Source: Rotaria socialis (taxonomy: Eukaryota > Rotifera > Eurotatoria > Philodinida > Philodinidae). From it: DNA of 64,000 bases. Location: positions 62,001 through 126,000 of the forward strand of contig CAJNYU010002382.1 in assembly GCA_905331475.1 (NCBI GenBank), in the 5' to 3' direction. The notes below the pieces were generated by a model. It saw only the letters and a list, made by a program, of their open reading frames with translations. It did not search any database and was not told the DNA's origin. A program made the position numbers and the translations under genes. This document shows, in pieces, positions 44,077 through 55,919 of this stretch (position 1 is its first letter; every line of letters begins with the position of its first letter).

Positions 44077-46578
44077 TTGTATATTTATCAAACCAGATGC
44101 ATAAAGAAGAATAAGTTAATCGAAACGTATCACATCTTTTCTCGTCATTGAGCCATTCAAGGCACATGTCAGATACACTATAATCCGTATTCCTGTATTC
44201 GAATTTTATACTCGACTTATTTTTCAAATGACGAAGAATTATCAACATCTGATGTAATGTAGATATTGATATTGTGATATGTCTCACTTGGTTCGGAATT
44301 ATAGAAGATGTTTCAATGATATAATCATATATAGGCCGATAGGTACTACAAATGCGTATTGTAAGTGAGCGAATATTGTTGGTTAGTTTCAGCAACGTAT
44401 GCAGATTTACTGTCCATTCCGAAGAGTTATAGAATGCGCTACTTATTTGCAACGAAAGTTTGATAAGATTCGACAAATCGACGAGACTCGAAAGGAATCG
44501 AAGTGAACCCAACGGCCACTCATCACCAATACGTATTGTCAGTTGATCAAGTCGCGGGAATCGAATATTATGTGGTAAGCCACCCTAAATGAAGCAAAGA
44601 AATCGTTTTAGATGATCTTTTTAGAAGACAATCTCATCGTGAACCAAAAAATAATAATCTTCAAATATCAAGACTTAGCCTTTCTGTAATTACATGAGAT
44701 ATTCTTTTTCAGATGACTATGAGATTAATGTTTATAAGTTAAAGTAAATAAAAATGTATAGAGGCTCACCTGAAGAAATTTAATTTTACAGTTTGTTTCT
44801 AAAAGTACTATATGAAGGATGTAGAAGTAGGAAAACATTTCAAAGTATCCATATAAATCATTTCATAAGACAAGTCTATGTGTTGTAAATATGTTGATCA
44901 TATTATCCTCAAACGACTGCTTAAGATTGTTGTACACAATATTTGATTGGTTAATCCAATAGATAATATCTGCCTGTGTGAGATGGTTGCATTAGAAAAT
45001 TCAAGTAAAAGCTATGTACTTCAGTTAAGGTATAGATATAAGAAAACAAGCGTTACAAGCAATATTTGTCTATCTAGGTATCCAATAAAATCATGCTTAC
45101 TTATTTTGTCATTCAAGTGTATCTCAAATATCAATTCTACTATTAGTTTAAATTCAGAACTTTTCTAATTTACTATATAGTCAAGCTGTAAAATTACTCA
45201 ATACATATTTTTAAGTAATACTCTATAAACCTATTTATATCCTAGTTCACGTAGAAAAGTTCATCGACAGCTTTTCATTAGACTACAAAATAAAACTATG
45301 CGAGATTGTCGCTTAGAAGTATAATAAAATACACATCAGCATTGAGAAATAAAACGAATCGCTATTCAAACATACCTGTGACGATGTGGCCAAAGTCATT
45401 ACATTTGTCAAATCTAAACGCAATTTACGCACACCATCCATCTTTGTTGCATTATTTATGTTTGGTACTGAACTCGAACGTCGAATTTCCTTCGACTCAT
45501 ATACATATTCAAATTCAGGATCAAAGGTCAATGGCGTGTAGAGAATAACAGTTCGTGGATAAACGATGTAATCACATATAGCAAACCAACTTTTCTTTTC
45601 GGTCCAGAATGATGTTCGAAATGGATCTATAAGAGATTCGGTATCCACGGTGAAATTAAAATCATGTTCATCTTCAGTAAGAAAAAATTCGAATTGTGTT
45701 AAGAATGGTAACTTTGTTTCAACGAAATTTGCCCATTGATGCAAGTGGGCTATAAAAGTATGTAAATCTATCGATCGTATCAACTGAAGACGTTCAATTG
45801 AAGGTGCCAATAAAAGAAGCAATTCAAGTAAGATAATATCAATATGACAATGTTTGAATGCTAGATAAGATAGTTGACGAAATGGTGTTAAATTTGATAG
45901 TTGAGTAACTATTTCATCCGTACTATCCTGATTTAACTGTATCACTACGAATTTTCGCAGATTAGGCAAATGATTGAGAATATTACAATATTCATCGAGA
46001 GTACGACAATAAATTTCTAGATGTTGTACTTTACATTCTAGCGACCATAGTAATTCAGATAAATTCAAATTAGGAATATTTAAATTGACGTTGTGAAGGC
46101 TAGGTAATGACATTACCGATGACAATTGATCCAAACTTGTATTGTCTCGCGAATAATCTCGTTCTGAATGAATGCATAACGATTGAAGTGTTAAAGTAGA
46201 TAAATCTTTCAAAATAATATTCAAATAACAGTCATCAATTTCAAAAATAGTCAAATAGCGTAATCGAGTAAATTGTTTGATGCGTGTGAACGACAAAAAA
46301 AATTCCACTTGTCCTGGTGTCTCATCTCTATCAGACAATGTAAGCGATTGAATATTCTCCGGCGAAATGAAATTGCAAAGAAAAAGAAAGTCCGACTTTA
46401 AGCTTGCATTGAAATCCAATTTAAATTGATCGTATGCTTTAACAATTGTGTAAAATTGTTTGCAAACACTACGAAACGAACGAACAATTGTTTGTGCATC
46501 AAGATAATGGAAAATATGATGAATAAGTTCCACGGGTAGTGTACATAGCGACGGGCGCTGCGTGGTAGATATATTCAT
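44066..46578 (-). CDS. F-box protein with LRR-like C-terminal region
   Basis: F-box proteins recruit substrates to SCF ubiquitin ligases. Exon 1 (46578-45376) and exon 2 (44584-44066) join in phase 0, giving 573 aa. The F-box lies near the N-terminus (CTLPVELIHHIFHYLDAQTI then RSFRSVCKQFYTIV). The rest is a run of degenerate leucine-rich segments such as LHNVNLNIPNLNLSELLWSL and FPRLDQLTIRIG. This layout is one of the largest lineage-specific families in bdelloids. The start was chosen at the Met just before the F-box. The frame is open 51 residues further upstream, but that part is not F-box-like. The intron is 791 nt, long for this genome, and contains a coding-like stretch ending at a donor at 44770 (LLETNCKIKFLQ) that does not fit the phase of both neighbours. 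The substrate is unknown. Confidence 0.75.
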
Positions 46579-47635
46579 ATCTTGCCGCAGGAGTAACTGA
46601 GTCAGTACACTTTTTCTTTTCAACTTCTGATGAAAGAAATAGTAAGTTTGATTTTTATACTGCGGCAAAGAAAAAGAGAGTGAAAGTAAAAGTATGAAAT
46701 TCACAGGCAAAATATTATGATGTACATGCATATGATTAGACTTTGAAATTGAAGTACAAAACTGATATCAGTTGGCGAATGAGAAATTTCAAATTCTTAT
46801 TTAATAGCAAAGAAGAGAAAAATTGAATATTTCAAGAAGTTCAAACTAATGATTCTTTTTTATACCTCATACAAAGCAACAACAAACGAGATATTAACGT
46901 GTTTGACAGCTCAATTTCAACGATAAGACTACTGCTACACTCTACGTTCTATTTTCACAAGAAAGAATTTAAATATACGGATGTTTTGTATTAATCTTGT
47001 GATTTCCAATCGAATTTACACTGATTTGTTGCAAAGAAAATGATTTTTTTTTCATGACTGAAAAGTCATAACAAATAGAAAATGTATACAATCTGAATCT
47101 GACAATTTCATCTAATAACTTTCTTTATAGTTCAGGGTTATTGGTAAGCATAAGTCTAGTATAGAGATGAAAGTATATTTTCTACAGTTTAAAAAATTAG
47201 TTGCTATCTAACTCTGCTGATTCCATCATAAACGCTTCGATGTCAAGATTATTTTTCAATAAGATAAATGTCCCATGCTTACTTACTGCAAGATGATGTC
47301 ATCTACTATTGTATATGAGAGAGTCTCCTAGAAATCACATAGAAAATATGTATATAATTAACTTATAGAACAAAAATAAAATATGTTACTTGGCTTTTTC
47401 CAATTTTATCCGCCGTGACAAAATATACGTTTCATGCGTGAGGTCAATTATCTTGGCTTTTTCCAACTGCATTGACATGCTTTACCTTTTTCTTTTCTTT
47501 AGTCTAGTAAGTGCGCATACAATTTTGGTCAGATGCGAATCGTTATTTTTTTTCACGTTTTTTTTATTTATACAGAACGAACAAAAGAAAATACAGGACG
47601 TTGATGATTTCAGATTAGGAAGTCAATTCGCAACA
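46579..47635. other. Divergent intergenic region (F-box / ADP-ribosyltransferase)
   Basis: Separates two genes transcribed away from each other. A donor (GTAAGTGCG at 47508) and acceptor (TTTATACAG at 47574) suggest a 5' UTR intron of the ADP-ribosyltransferase gene, or a few extra N-terminal codons. Confidence 0.4.
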
Positions 47636-50600
47636 ATGGCATCGTTCGAACCAATAATAGTGATATTCGGATCGAGTAAAAGCATCGCATCTACCAATTT
47701 ACGATTACCTGTGTCGCTTTTATTTGCATTCGATGTCAAATCACTTGAAGAAATTGTTAACGCTTCTTCAAAACTGACTGACACGTGTTTATCTCGATTT
47801 TTTATAATTCTACTCGATTGTATCGATGAAGATCTTTTGATACGATTACATGCAAATCATCGTGTGCAATCTATATATAAACATTGCATTACGAGTTCTG
47901 CTAGTCAACAACAAATCAATCGGATGACAAATTCATTTCGGCAGTTAACATTAGATTTGTCTAATGACATTGTCTATTTTTTAACGGCCGAAGGTGAAAA
48001 GCAAATAACGTTGGAGCAAATATCGTTGGTGAAGATTTATTATCAGCAAGCACGAATACTTAAACAATGGATTATGTCATTCTTTAAGGTAAAAACAATG
48101 CATTTGAATTTGGTGCCTCCATTTCGTTCTATTTTAGGCTGAGCCTTGTCATATTCTTCTCATTTCACTTAATAGCAGCCAAGAAAATCTCGACAGTGCT
48201 CAACAAAGATTACAACAAGTTTGTAAGTTAAATGAATGCAAAATTTTACAACAAAAAGATGAGCTTTTGAATTTCGCCCAAAAAGAAACAGTTGTTTCAT
48301 ACAATGTTCAGTTGATTTTCATGAATTAAGAAAAATAATGTGAATAAATCATCATAATTAGAAGTGCAATCAAGTAATACGTATGCCTCTAGAGTATTCA
48401 CAGAAGGCTTGTTAGAAGTTTTGAGTTTCATAGAATTGCCCACGTCATTCAGTCATGAATCATTTTTAATTAGAGAGCAGTTGCCGTTTTCGTCTTGAAA
48501 TATTCTTTAAGATAGAGTTTCCAAGTTGGTGAATATAAACTAGCCCGAGAAGTGTTATGAGGCATACAACAATTCTGTCTAGTCACTGATGGATGATTTT
48601 TACTTCTATTTAATGTTTTTCTTATCACAAGATGCTAGTTCTGAGCAGTGTCGATTACCAGTAGGTTTGTTAAGTTTAGTTGAACTTTTTATTTGTTGAA
48701 GTTCAGTATGCCAAGATCAAGATTGATAGATTTGATTTCAGTTAGCCTTTTATACTAATATATTTCTCAATAGTATGATTTTCGATAGCTTTCTAAGTTT
48801 TTCTTTTCGAATAATTTTGGTCAAATAACTCCTTCTTATTTACAGTATTTTTGCCATCCCTAAGTACCATAGAGTGCATATTAAGCAAAAAATGAGTTAA
48901 CAATGTATTCAATAGATAAATAAATTTATGTTTTCTTATTGAATTACTTTTTAAAACATCGAATCAATACATTTAAGGGTAATTTATGATGTTGATTTGC
49001 CAATACTTGCTTGGACATGAAAACAAGATTCTGCATTAATTGTCACAATTTTTAGTTCAATAGTATATCGGTTGAGTTTCATAACATTGTTCTACTGACA
49101 TGAGAAAATAAAAATGACATTCTCTACGAAGAGTTCTTATAATGAAATAGAAATTTCTTATTCTACATAAGAATTCTGTTGGTAGTATCAAATTCACTAA
49201 ATGAATATGTGAGCTCTAAAATAATAAGATCAATTCCATTGTAGGCATACAACTTGGCTTTAGTTCAGCAGTTATACGTCAATTGAACGATTATATTCCA
49301 AATAGTGAAAGAAATTCAGTCCTATTACCGTATGCTGAATTACTTTTCAAAAATGAAGATCCCCATTACATTTGTCGACTGATCAAGCAACTGTCACCCA
49401 TTCGACTCTATTTATATGGTAATAAACTGTGCGATTTAAGCGAATGGAGTAAATTAATGATTGCGACAGAAAACGAAATCATGGAGGATGAAGATGACTG
49501 GTGTGCATTTCTGGAGAATGACTATGTTGAAGATGAAGTAAAATGGAACTTTGGCTTTATATTCGGTAAAGGATGGAAATTGTCAAGAGTGTCACCACTC
49601 GATCTCAATGAGCTGCACGAAAATCTTCGATTTCACTCGGCAATTCGTCGAGCTTTTTCAACGTTTGCTCAGCGGCAAGTCGAAGTTACAGCAGACATAT
49701 TCGATTGGCACCAGAACTGCATTAAGCAACGATATCTTCAAGAAGAAGTGAGAATACAAGAATTGCCTTATTTTGATCTTACTATTTTATGAACTTTTCA
49801 TTTTTTTCCCCATAGCCTGAATTAATCCATGGACAGAAACGAACAAAATACGATTCGAACTGGGAGAAGTTCAATCTTGAGTTTTCGAGAAGGCACCTCT
49901 TTAGAAATTTATCCTATTTTGATTACAATGGTTTGGACTCTCCAAAGAACAAATCGATTTCCTTTATTTGGCTCGACGAAATATTGCACGATGCCGAATT
50001 TCAATTCCAACAGATTGTCGAGCCATTTCAATGGCAATTTTTCGACAATGTATCTTCTTGTGTGTTATTTTTAGAAAAACAATTGCGCGAGCAACGATAC
50101 GTTTTTCTGGTAACTTCGGGAGTACTTGGCAAAGAATTATTTATATCAGGGTTATGTGTGATGGACCAACTCTTTGCTACATATGTTTATTGCGCACAGC
50201 TTAGCCCAAATTTGAATTGGAGTCGTGATTATTCGAAGATTCGAGGGATTTATAATGACTCGAATAAACTTGCTTATCAGCTCAAACGAGATTATAAACA
50301 ATTGCAAGCTGCGTTGGGTATCTGTGAAACTGAATGCTACACTGTATCGAAAATCACAAACGAAAAACAAGTGAGATTGGAATTTGTGAGGATATTAGCT
50401 TTAAACTCTATGCGATATTGGTTTCAAAATAGTTTTCGTTCAACAGTTTTAAAAGATAGTGTTATCTACCTCATATTTGAAAATTCTAATTTAGGGAAAT
50501 CGGACTACCCTGAGTAAAATCTTTTGAATCTGAATCTGAATTAAAGAATAAGGAAATTCTATTAATAAATCGTTCAGATGGAGGCTGTGTTTTCTGACGG

Positions 50601-51833
50601 CGATATTGAAACATTGACACCTGTTGTTACATAGAAAATATATCAATTTAACGGAAAACAATGTGATCATGTTCCATTATCACTTGATAAGTTAGTATAT
50701 GCGTCAACTTCATGTATGTCTCTATAGTGTTCAGACGATTAATGAAGTTGGTGCGAGATAGCTCATAAATAAAGTGTATATATACGTATATCTTTCATGG
50801 AAGAGGGTACTTCGATAATGACTCTATGATTGTCAAAAAATATCTAATATTTAACGAGTTCGCTTTTAGTATATTCAAAATTTCGTAAGTTTTTAGATAA
50901 GTATCAAGTAAAGTAAAAGTTCCTACTTGTATGATGTTAAATAAAATCTGTATTATTTTGCTATCGATTTCACTGAACATACTCCGACTATTGTGTATGT
51001 AGTTAAAAACAATATTTGGATATTTTATTCTATAGATTATACAGAACGTAGAAGAAGTTAATTTACCATTGCCGTTGCCATTGCCATTAATTATTTATGA
51101 TCAAGAACACACTCATTTGTTCATGGCTCATCAGCGAACTATTGATACTCTACTCTGTATGCCGCATACACTCGAATCAAAAGCCGATATGCTAGCTGAA
51201 TTTCGTCATGCATATAGTGATAATCAGGAGGCTCTTGCTCAAATTGATAACTTCGAAAATATCTACAATTCAAATGCAGCCGTGCAATGGTACACACGTG
51301 ATTCTTTTGTTTGGCGAACAATTAATCAAGCACTACGGTCAAGTAATGTTGAAAGCATGTTCAAACTTCGATACATCCTCACTGACTTATATGCTCATTT
51401 GCAAGAATCATACGATCAGAAGCATCTATCTTTTCAAATGTTAACACCAGAGATATTCTATCGTGGTCAAATGATGTCAAGGGAAGAATTCAATACTTTT
51501 AAAACGCTTCAGGGTAATATTATTGCAATAAACACATTTTTATCAACGACAGCTTCAATGCAAATTGCTCTGATGTATGCTGGCCAATATTGTGAAAATC
51601 CCGACTTGGTATCAGTGGTATTTCATATTGAAACAAATATGGGAGCGCTTGTCCGGCCATATGCCAATATTTCTCATTATTCACTGTTCCGAGATGAACA
51701 AGAAACTTTATTTGCCATGGGTAGCGTCTTTCGCATAGGCAATATTCGTCAACTTCCAAACGCAGATTATGTTTGGACTATACATTTAAAAACTATTGAT
51801 CAAACTGATTCCCAATTCAGTAAAATTCACTAG
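47636..51833 (+). CDS. NAD:arginine ADP-ribosyltransferase (R-S-ExE) with long N-terminal module
   Basis: Arginine-specific mono-ADP-ribosyltransferases (ART family) move ADP-ribose from NAD+ to protein arginine. Five exons join in phase: 47636-48088, 48138-48222, 49245-49747, 49816-50370 and 51036-51833, giving 797 aa. The catalytic domain is in exon 5: R675 in IFYRGQMM, S702 in NTFLSTTAS and E753/E755 in RDEQETLFAMGSVFRI, a complete R-S-ExE set. Exon 4 encodes a module typical of bdelloid ART proteins, with VFLVTSGVLGKELF and QLFATYVYC. Exon 1 holds a more diverged copy of the same module (ILLDCIDEDLL, RVQSIYKHC), so the N-terminus may be a tandem duplication. Introns 2 and 4 are 1022 and 665 nt. 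No signal peptide is seen at Met 47636, so a cytosolic protein is likely. The targets are unknown. Confidence 0.85.
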
Positions 51834-54215
51834 ACAACTGCATAGAATTTTTTTAGACAAGACACTTTTGATAATTTTTTTCTTATTAAAAATGAATCAG
51901 CTTATCGATTTATTTATCAAATAAAAACACAAAAATGAAATAATCTTAATCTTCCTCAGTCATTAATCTATATTCAACAGTTTCTTGACATCCCCTCAAG
52001 ATTCGTTTCTTCTATCATCTTTCTTCAAGTAGATCTATCGTGATTTTTACTAATACTCAATACTTGTACAATCGATATAAACTAGATTTCTATAACATCA
52101 AAAGCTATAATCCATCGATCAATTTCCATCTTCTGGATTGCAAGTCAGAATTCGAATGAACGAGAAGTGATAGAAATAAAATGTAAGATTCTATCTGTCT
52201 ACATGCATACAATGAAAGATGAGAAAACGAATTATCCTTTGAATGCGTTACGTCAATTTAATATTGCACTTACTGTTCACTTATTCTAACTATTGAAACG
52301 TCCGTGTCGTAGGCGTTTATTATTTCTATTTAATTATTCTGACGTATGATTCTGTACGACAAATAATACATTTATTTTTCTTTGATACATGTGAATAGAA
52401 GAATATTATTTTCTATGACTGATAATACCGAAGAAATACTAAATCAGAAAGAAAATACTGACTTTCTCACAGATGACTCAGAATTCGTTGATAGATAGCT
52501 TAAACTTGACTGCAATCAATTCTAAATTATCAGCCAGTTCAGACGAATGTATCATGATGATAAAAGTACTAATATCTATCAAGTCACATAAGTTGCTTCA
52601 ATTCGGAAAAATAATATTGAGGATCGGCTCACTGTTTCATTGATGTTCGTCCATATCGACTACATTATCCATATATTATGTTTAAGTGGGTTCCCAACGA
52701 CTGAACAAAATCAGAATAGGTATCGCGTTCGCTATCTTACTGCAGTAAAACATTTACTACTGAACCTCTTCATATCGTAAACACTTTTGAAAAGTATCAA
52801 TAGTGTTAATATTAGAGATGTTTTATTGTATATACATTTAAAAATGAATCTTCTTTTTTTTCTATTCAGATATTTCAATCTTGAACAATTTCACTAATCA
52901 GTTGTCAAAAATCGCAATACGAATTTCTAAAATAAATAATTGAAGTTAATCGTTTGAAAAATATACTAATCAACCACAATTTTACAAGAATTCAATAAAA
53001 ACGATGCAATTAAAGTAGCAACAAATGAACAAATTTAAGTAAGCAACACTTTGATTCACTAGTAAAAACAATTTGTACATTTCTACTTGATGAGGAAGCT
53101 TTGTAGATTTTTAGATGACATTTGCAGATGTTTTTTTTTGGAAAGTTGCGATAAAGGAAATTCAGCACTTCGAGTTCTTTTCAAAGAATGAGAATTTGAG
53201 AATTCTTGACGACACATTTTTGTTAAGAACACCGACAGATTTTGGTCTTGTGAATTTTCATGATTTTGCGTCAAATATTTCTTAGACAATTATGAAATTT
53301 AAGTGAAATAGCTATATGCCGAGCATACCCAATATGACTCAAATATTTTAATAGAGAAAAAAAATTAAAATGCAGCTTTTTTTTAGAGAAGTTTTACGTT
53401 ATTAAAATCTAACAGATTAGCTGACTCTGGTATGACACCATAAGATTGGTTCTAATAAAAGATTCAAATTTATTCATGCCATATATTTTATTTCTAGATT
53501 AGGTAAAATTTTGATAGCGAGTGAGTGATTGAAATATGTCGAAGAATTCAGTAGGATTCTTTTGATCAACTTGCTTTTACTAAGTAGTATTTAGTAAGTG
53601 CCCGAAACTTTGACGAGTACCAAAGTATCGAAATAAAATTGTAGAATCAAACATGAGTATGCAACAGAATGAAGATTACAACAAATATTTCGTGGAGTAA
53701 AGACCACATACACCCATCGTATGCTTTTGAAAAATTCTATTTACTTAAAGCGCCTTCATGTTTTTTCTTTCATCACTGTGTGTGAGAAAGAACGGTAGAA
53801 AAAAAAGAAAAATGTTATACTTCCGAGTCTTTCAGAAATAAATAACAAAAACATTATGTTTTTGTTAATGTTTTGACAACGAACAACGAATTTCTCCGAA
53901 TAAAATGCAGCCAACCCACTAAACATGCCGCAGTAAAACTCGTATCAGTCTTTTTCACGAACACCTGTAAAAAAAAACATGTTGATTTCTTCGATGTAAA
54001 AAACAACAGAGCGGAGGGCTTCAATCTAAAAACAAGCCAACAACATTCTTTAATGTAATAAAGCGGGTTGTCAGGAAGAAAAAGTTTCGACGATTGGTGT
54101 TCTTGGGGAAGAATATTTTTACCCGAGTTTGTTTCTTGTCAATAGCACAACGACATTTTTTTGATTATTGTCATTTCGGGTGTTCATTTTACGCACATAT
54201 CAATTTAAAATAAGC
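51834..54215. other. Intergenic, no gene seen
   Basis: 2.4 kb AT-rich spacer. Short open frames at 53083-53289 (-) and 53873-54058 (+) have no motif or splice support. The part near 54100-54215 is the probable promoter of the kinase gene. Confidence 0.4.
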
Positions 54216-55448
54216 ATGGGAACCCCTAACTCAAAAGAGAGAATTAATGAATTAGAACGGCAACAAAAAGCACTCATGAAACATAATGCAGATATGGCAC
54301 AGCGTTTGGCTGATCAAGAGGAAGCGAATAAACGGCAAAACGAAGCCATGATTCAACAAATGGCGCTAATGCTCTTAGCACTGGCACAATCGAAAGATAA
54401 TGAAACAGTTATACGAGAAGAAAAAAAAGAGATTGAAATCGAGGGTACGACATATGAAATTGTTCAATTTGTTAATAAAGGTGGTTTTGGTGAAATTTAC
54501 AAAGCAAAGGTTAAAAATAAAAATATAATGGTTGCCATCAAAGTTATGCAAAATTCACCTGGTATACAAGACGAAATTAAAAATGAAATTAGTTTTTTAC
54601 GTTTAACAAAACAAATTCCTATTGATAACCATCCAGTTATAGAATACTATGGCAGTAAGTTAACAAAAGAAGGGATATTTATTGCAATGGAATTAGCTGC
54701 TTGTGATCTTGTTACATTTTGGATCAATAAAGTATCAGAAGGAGATGCTCAAGAAATTATTGTCATTGGTATGATTATTATAGTATATGTGTTACGTGCG
54801 TTGGCATTTCTGGAAAATTTGCATATTATTCATGGTGATATAAAACCGCAAAATCTTGTTATAGTTCCGAATGAACATGGCTTCTGTATTAAATTAATTG
54901 ATTTTGGCACGGTAGAAAAAATCAATACTCGTCGTGCTCAACTTACAGTCGATGCTAGCAAAGCTCATACCTTATTTTTTGCTTCGCCAGAATTTTTACG
55001 ACGTGATTCAAAAAATCTTTTGGCAAGACGTCTGCATAAAAAGTCCGATGCATGGGCAGCCGGAGTTATGTTTTATCTTCTATTCTGTGGTGGATTACCA
55101 TGGAAAGATCAATTTGAATATGAGAATTTTTGTAGTGATCCGAGTGCGGAAGATGTTGTTGTACCTGAAGACGCTGGTTACAAAATGATTATTGAACTTT
55201 TGTTAAAGAAGGATCCTGATCAACGTTCAAGTGCTACAGAAACAATTATGCAATTAAAACCACATCCAGTATTTGGAAAAATTGTCGAAGCACTTGATAA
55301 AAATTTTTGTCCTGTCGATGATGTATGCAATATGAGAGTATCTGATGAAGTTCGACAGGGCCTAAGTAAGTTTATTACCAAATTTACAAAAAAAGTTCAA
55401 AATAGAAAATTTAATTTACTATATGCACGTTTTGTTGTTCTTATTTAA
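54216..55448 (+). CDS. Coiled-coil protein kinase, predicted N-myristoylated, single exon
   Basis: The start is set at ATG 54216, where MGTPNSKER matches the N-myristoylation rule (Gly2, Ser6). An in-frame Met 16 codons earlier would destroy it. Residues 8-50 form a Glu/Gln/Lys-rich coiled coil. The kinase domain spans about 80-365: glycine loop NKGGFGEIYKAKV, VAIK with K109, catalytic loop HGDIKPQN (H206, D208, N213), DFG at 229-231, SPE at 257-259 in place of APE, and DAWAAG. All catalytic residues are present, so it should be an active Ser/Thr kinase. HGD replaces the usual HRD, as in some pseudokinase-like or divergent kinases. The 410-aa gene has no introns. The lipid anchor suggests a membrane-tethered scaffold-kinase. 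Substrates are unknown. The nearest family is not clear. Confidence 0.8.
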   Translation: MGTPNSKERINELERQQKALMKHNADMAQRLADQEEANKRQNEAMIQQMALMLLALAQSKDNETVIREEKKEIEIEGTTYEIVQFVNKGGFGEIYKAKVKNKNIMVAIKVMQNSPGIQDEIKNEISFLRLTKQIPIDNHPVIEYYGSKLTKEGIFIAMELAACDLVTFWINKVSEGDAQEIIVIGMIIIVYVLRALAFLENLHIIHGDIKPQNLVIVPNEHGFCIKLIDFGTVEKINTRRAQLTVDASKAHTLFFASPEFLRRDSKNLLARRLHKKSDAWAAGVMFYLLFCGGLPWKDQFEYENFCSDPSAEDVVVPEDAGYKMIIELLLKKDPDQRSSATETIMQLKPHPVFGKIVEALDKNFCPVDDVCNMRVSDEVRQGLSKFITKFTKKVQNRKFNLLYARFVVLI

Positions 55449-55919
55449 TTGTTATGACTAATTTAATTATAAATAATGAAAAAGAATGCAAGAGTAAAAC
55501 AAGAATTTTTTAAACAGTTCTGAAATATGCAAAACTTTTAATGAAAAAAACTGCCAGCTCAATCTCTACAGAATTAAACTGTAGAAAACACGAGAAAGCT
55601 ACTTTCTAGAGATGCTCCGTTACAGTCTGTAGAGTTAGAAAGCTCAGTGTAAATTTTTATTTCATATACTTCAGTAATCTGTCAGATAATGTTTTACAAC
55701 AGGAAATGCAAAACAAAATAGGGATCATCATAATTACTATGGTTCGATTATTAAATGAAATGAACGAATCTGTTACAATCGATACTGGTTTTGTTTTCAT
55801 GGATGTCGAATAAGTAAATTTATAATTCAGCCGTGCTTGTATGTTAGGAGACTTCTGTGTGTTATTTTAATAGAAGAAATCCATTGTGATAATTCATGTC
55901 TTCCCACAACTATCTTTAG
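55449..55919. other. Spacer upstream of the PBZ-finger exons
   Basis: Should hold the first coding exon(s) of the next gene, but I cannot identify them. A frame from 55740 (MVRLLNEMNE) stops before any usable donor. Confidence 0.35.

Noticed and set aside
44770..44850. Extra middle exon of the F-box gene (LLETNCKIKFLQ before a GTGAGC donor)
   Set aside because: Looks coding, but no acceptor gives a length compatible with phase 0 on both sides; left out of the model and noted in the F-box entry.
50371..50517. Continuation of the ART exon 4 frame to a stop at 50517
   Set aside because: A donor at 50371 joins exon 5 in phase and links to the catalytic domain; reading through would end the protein before it.
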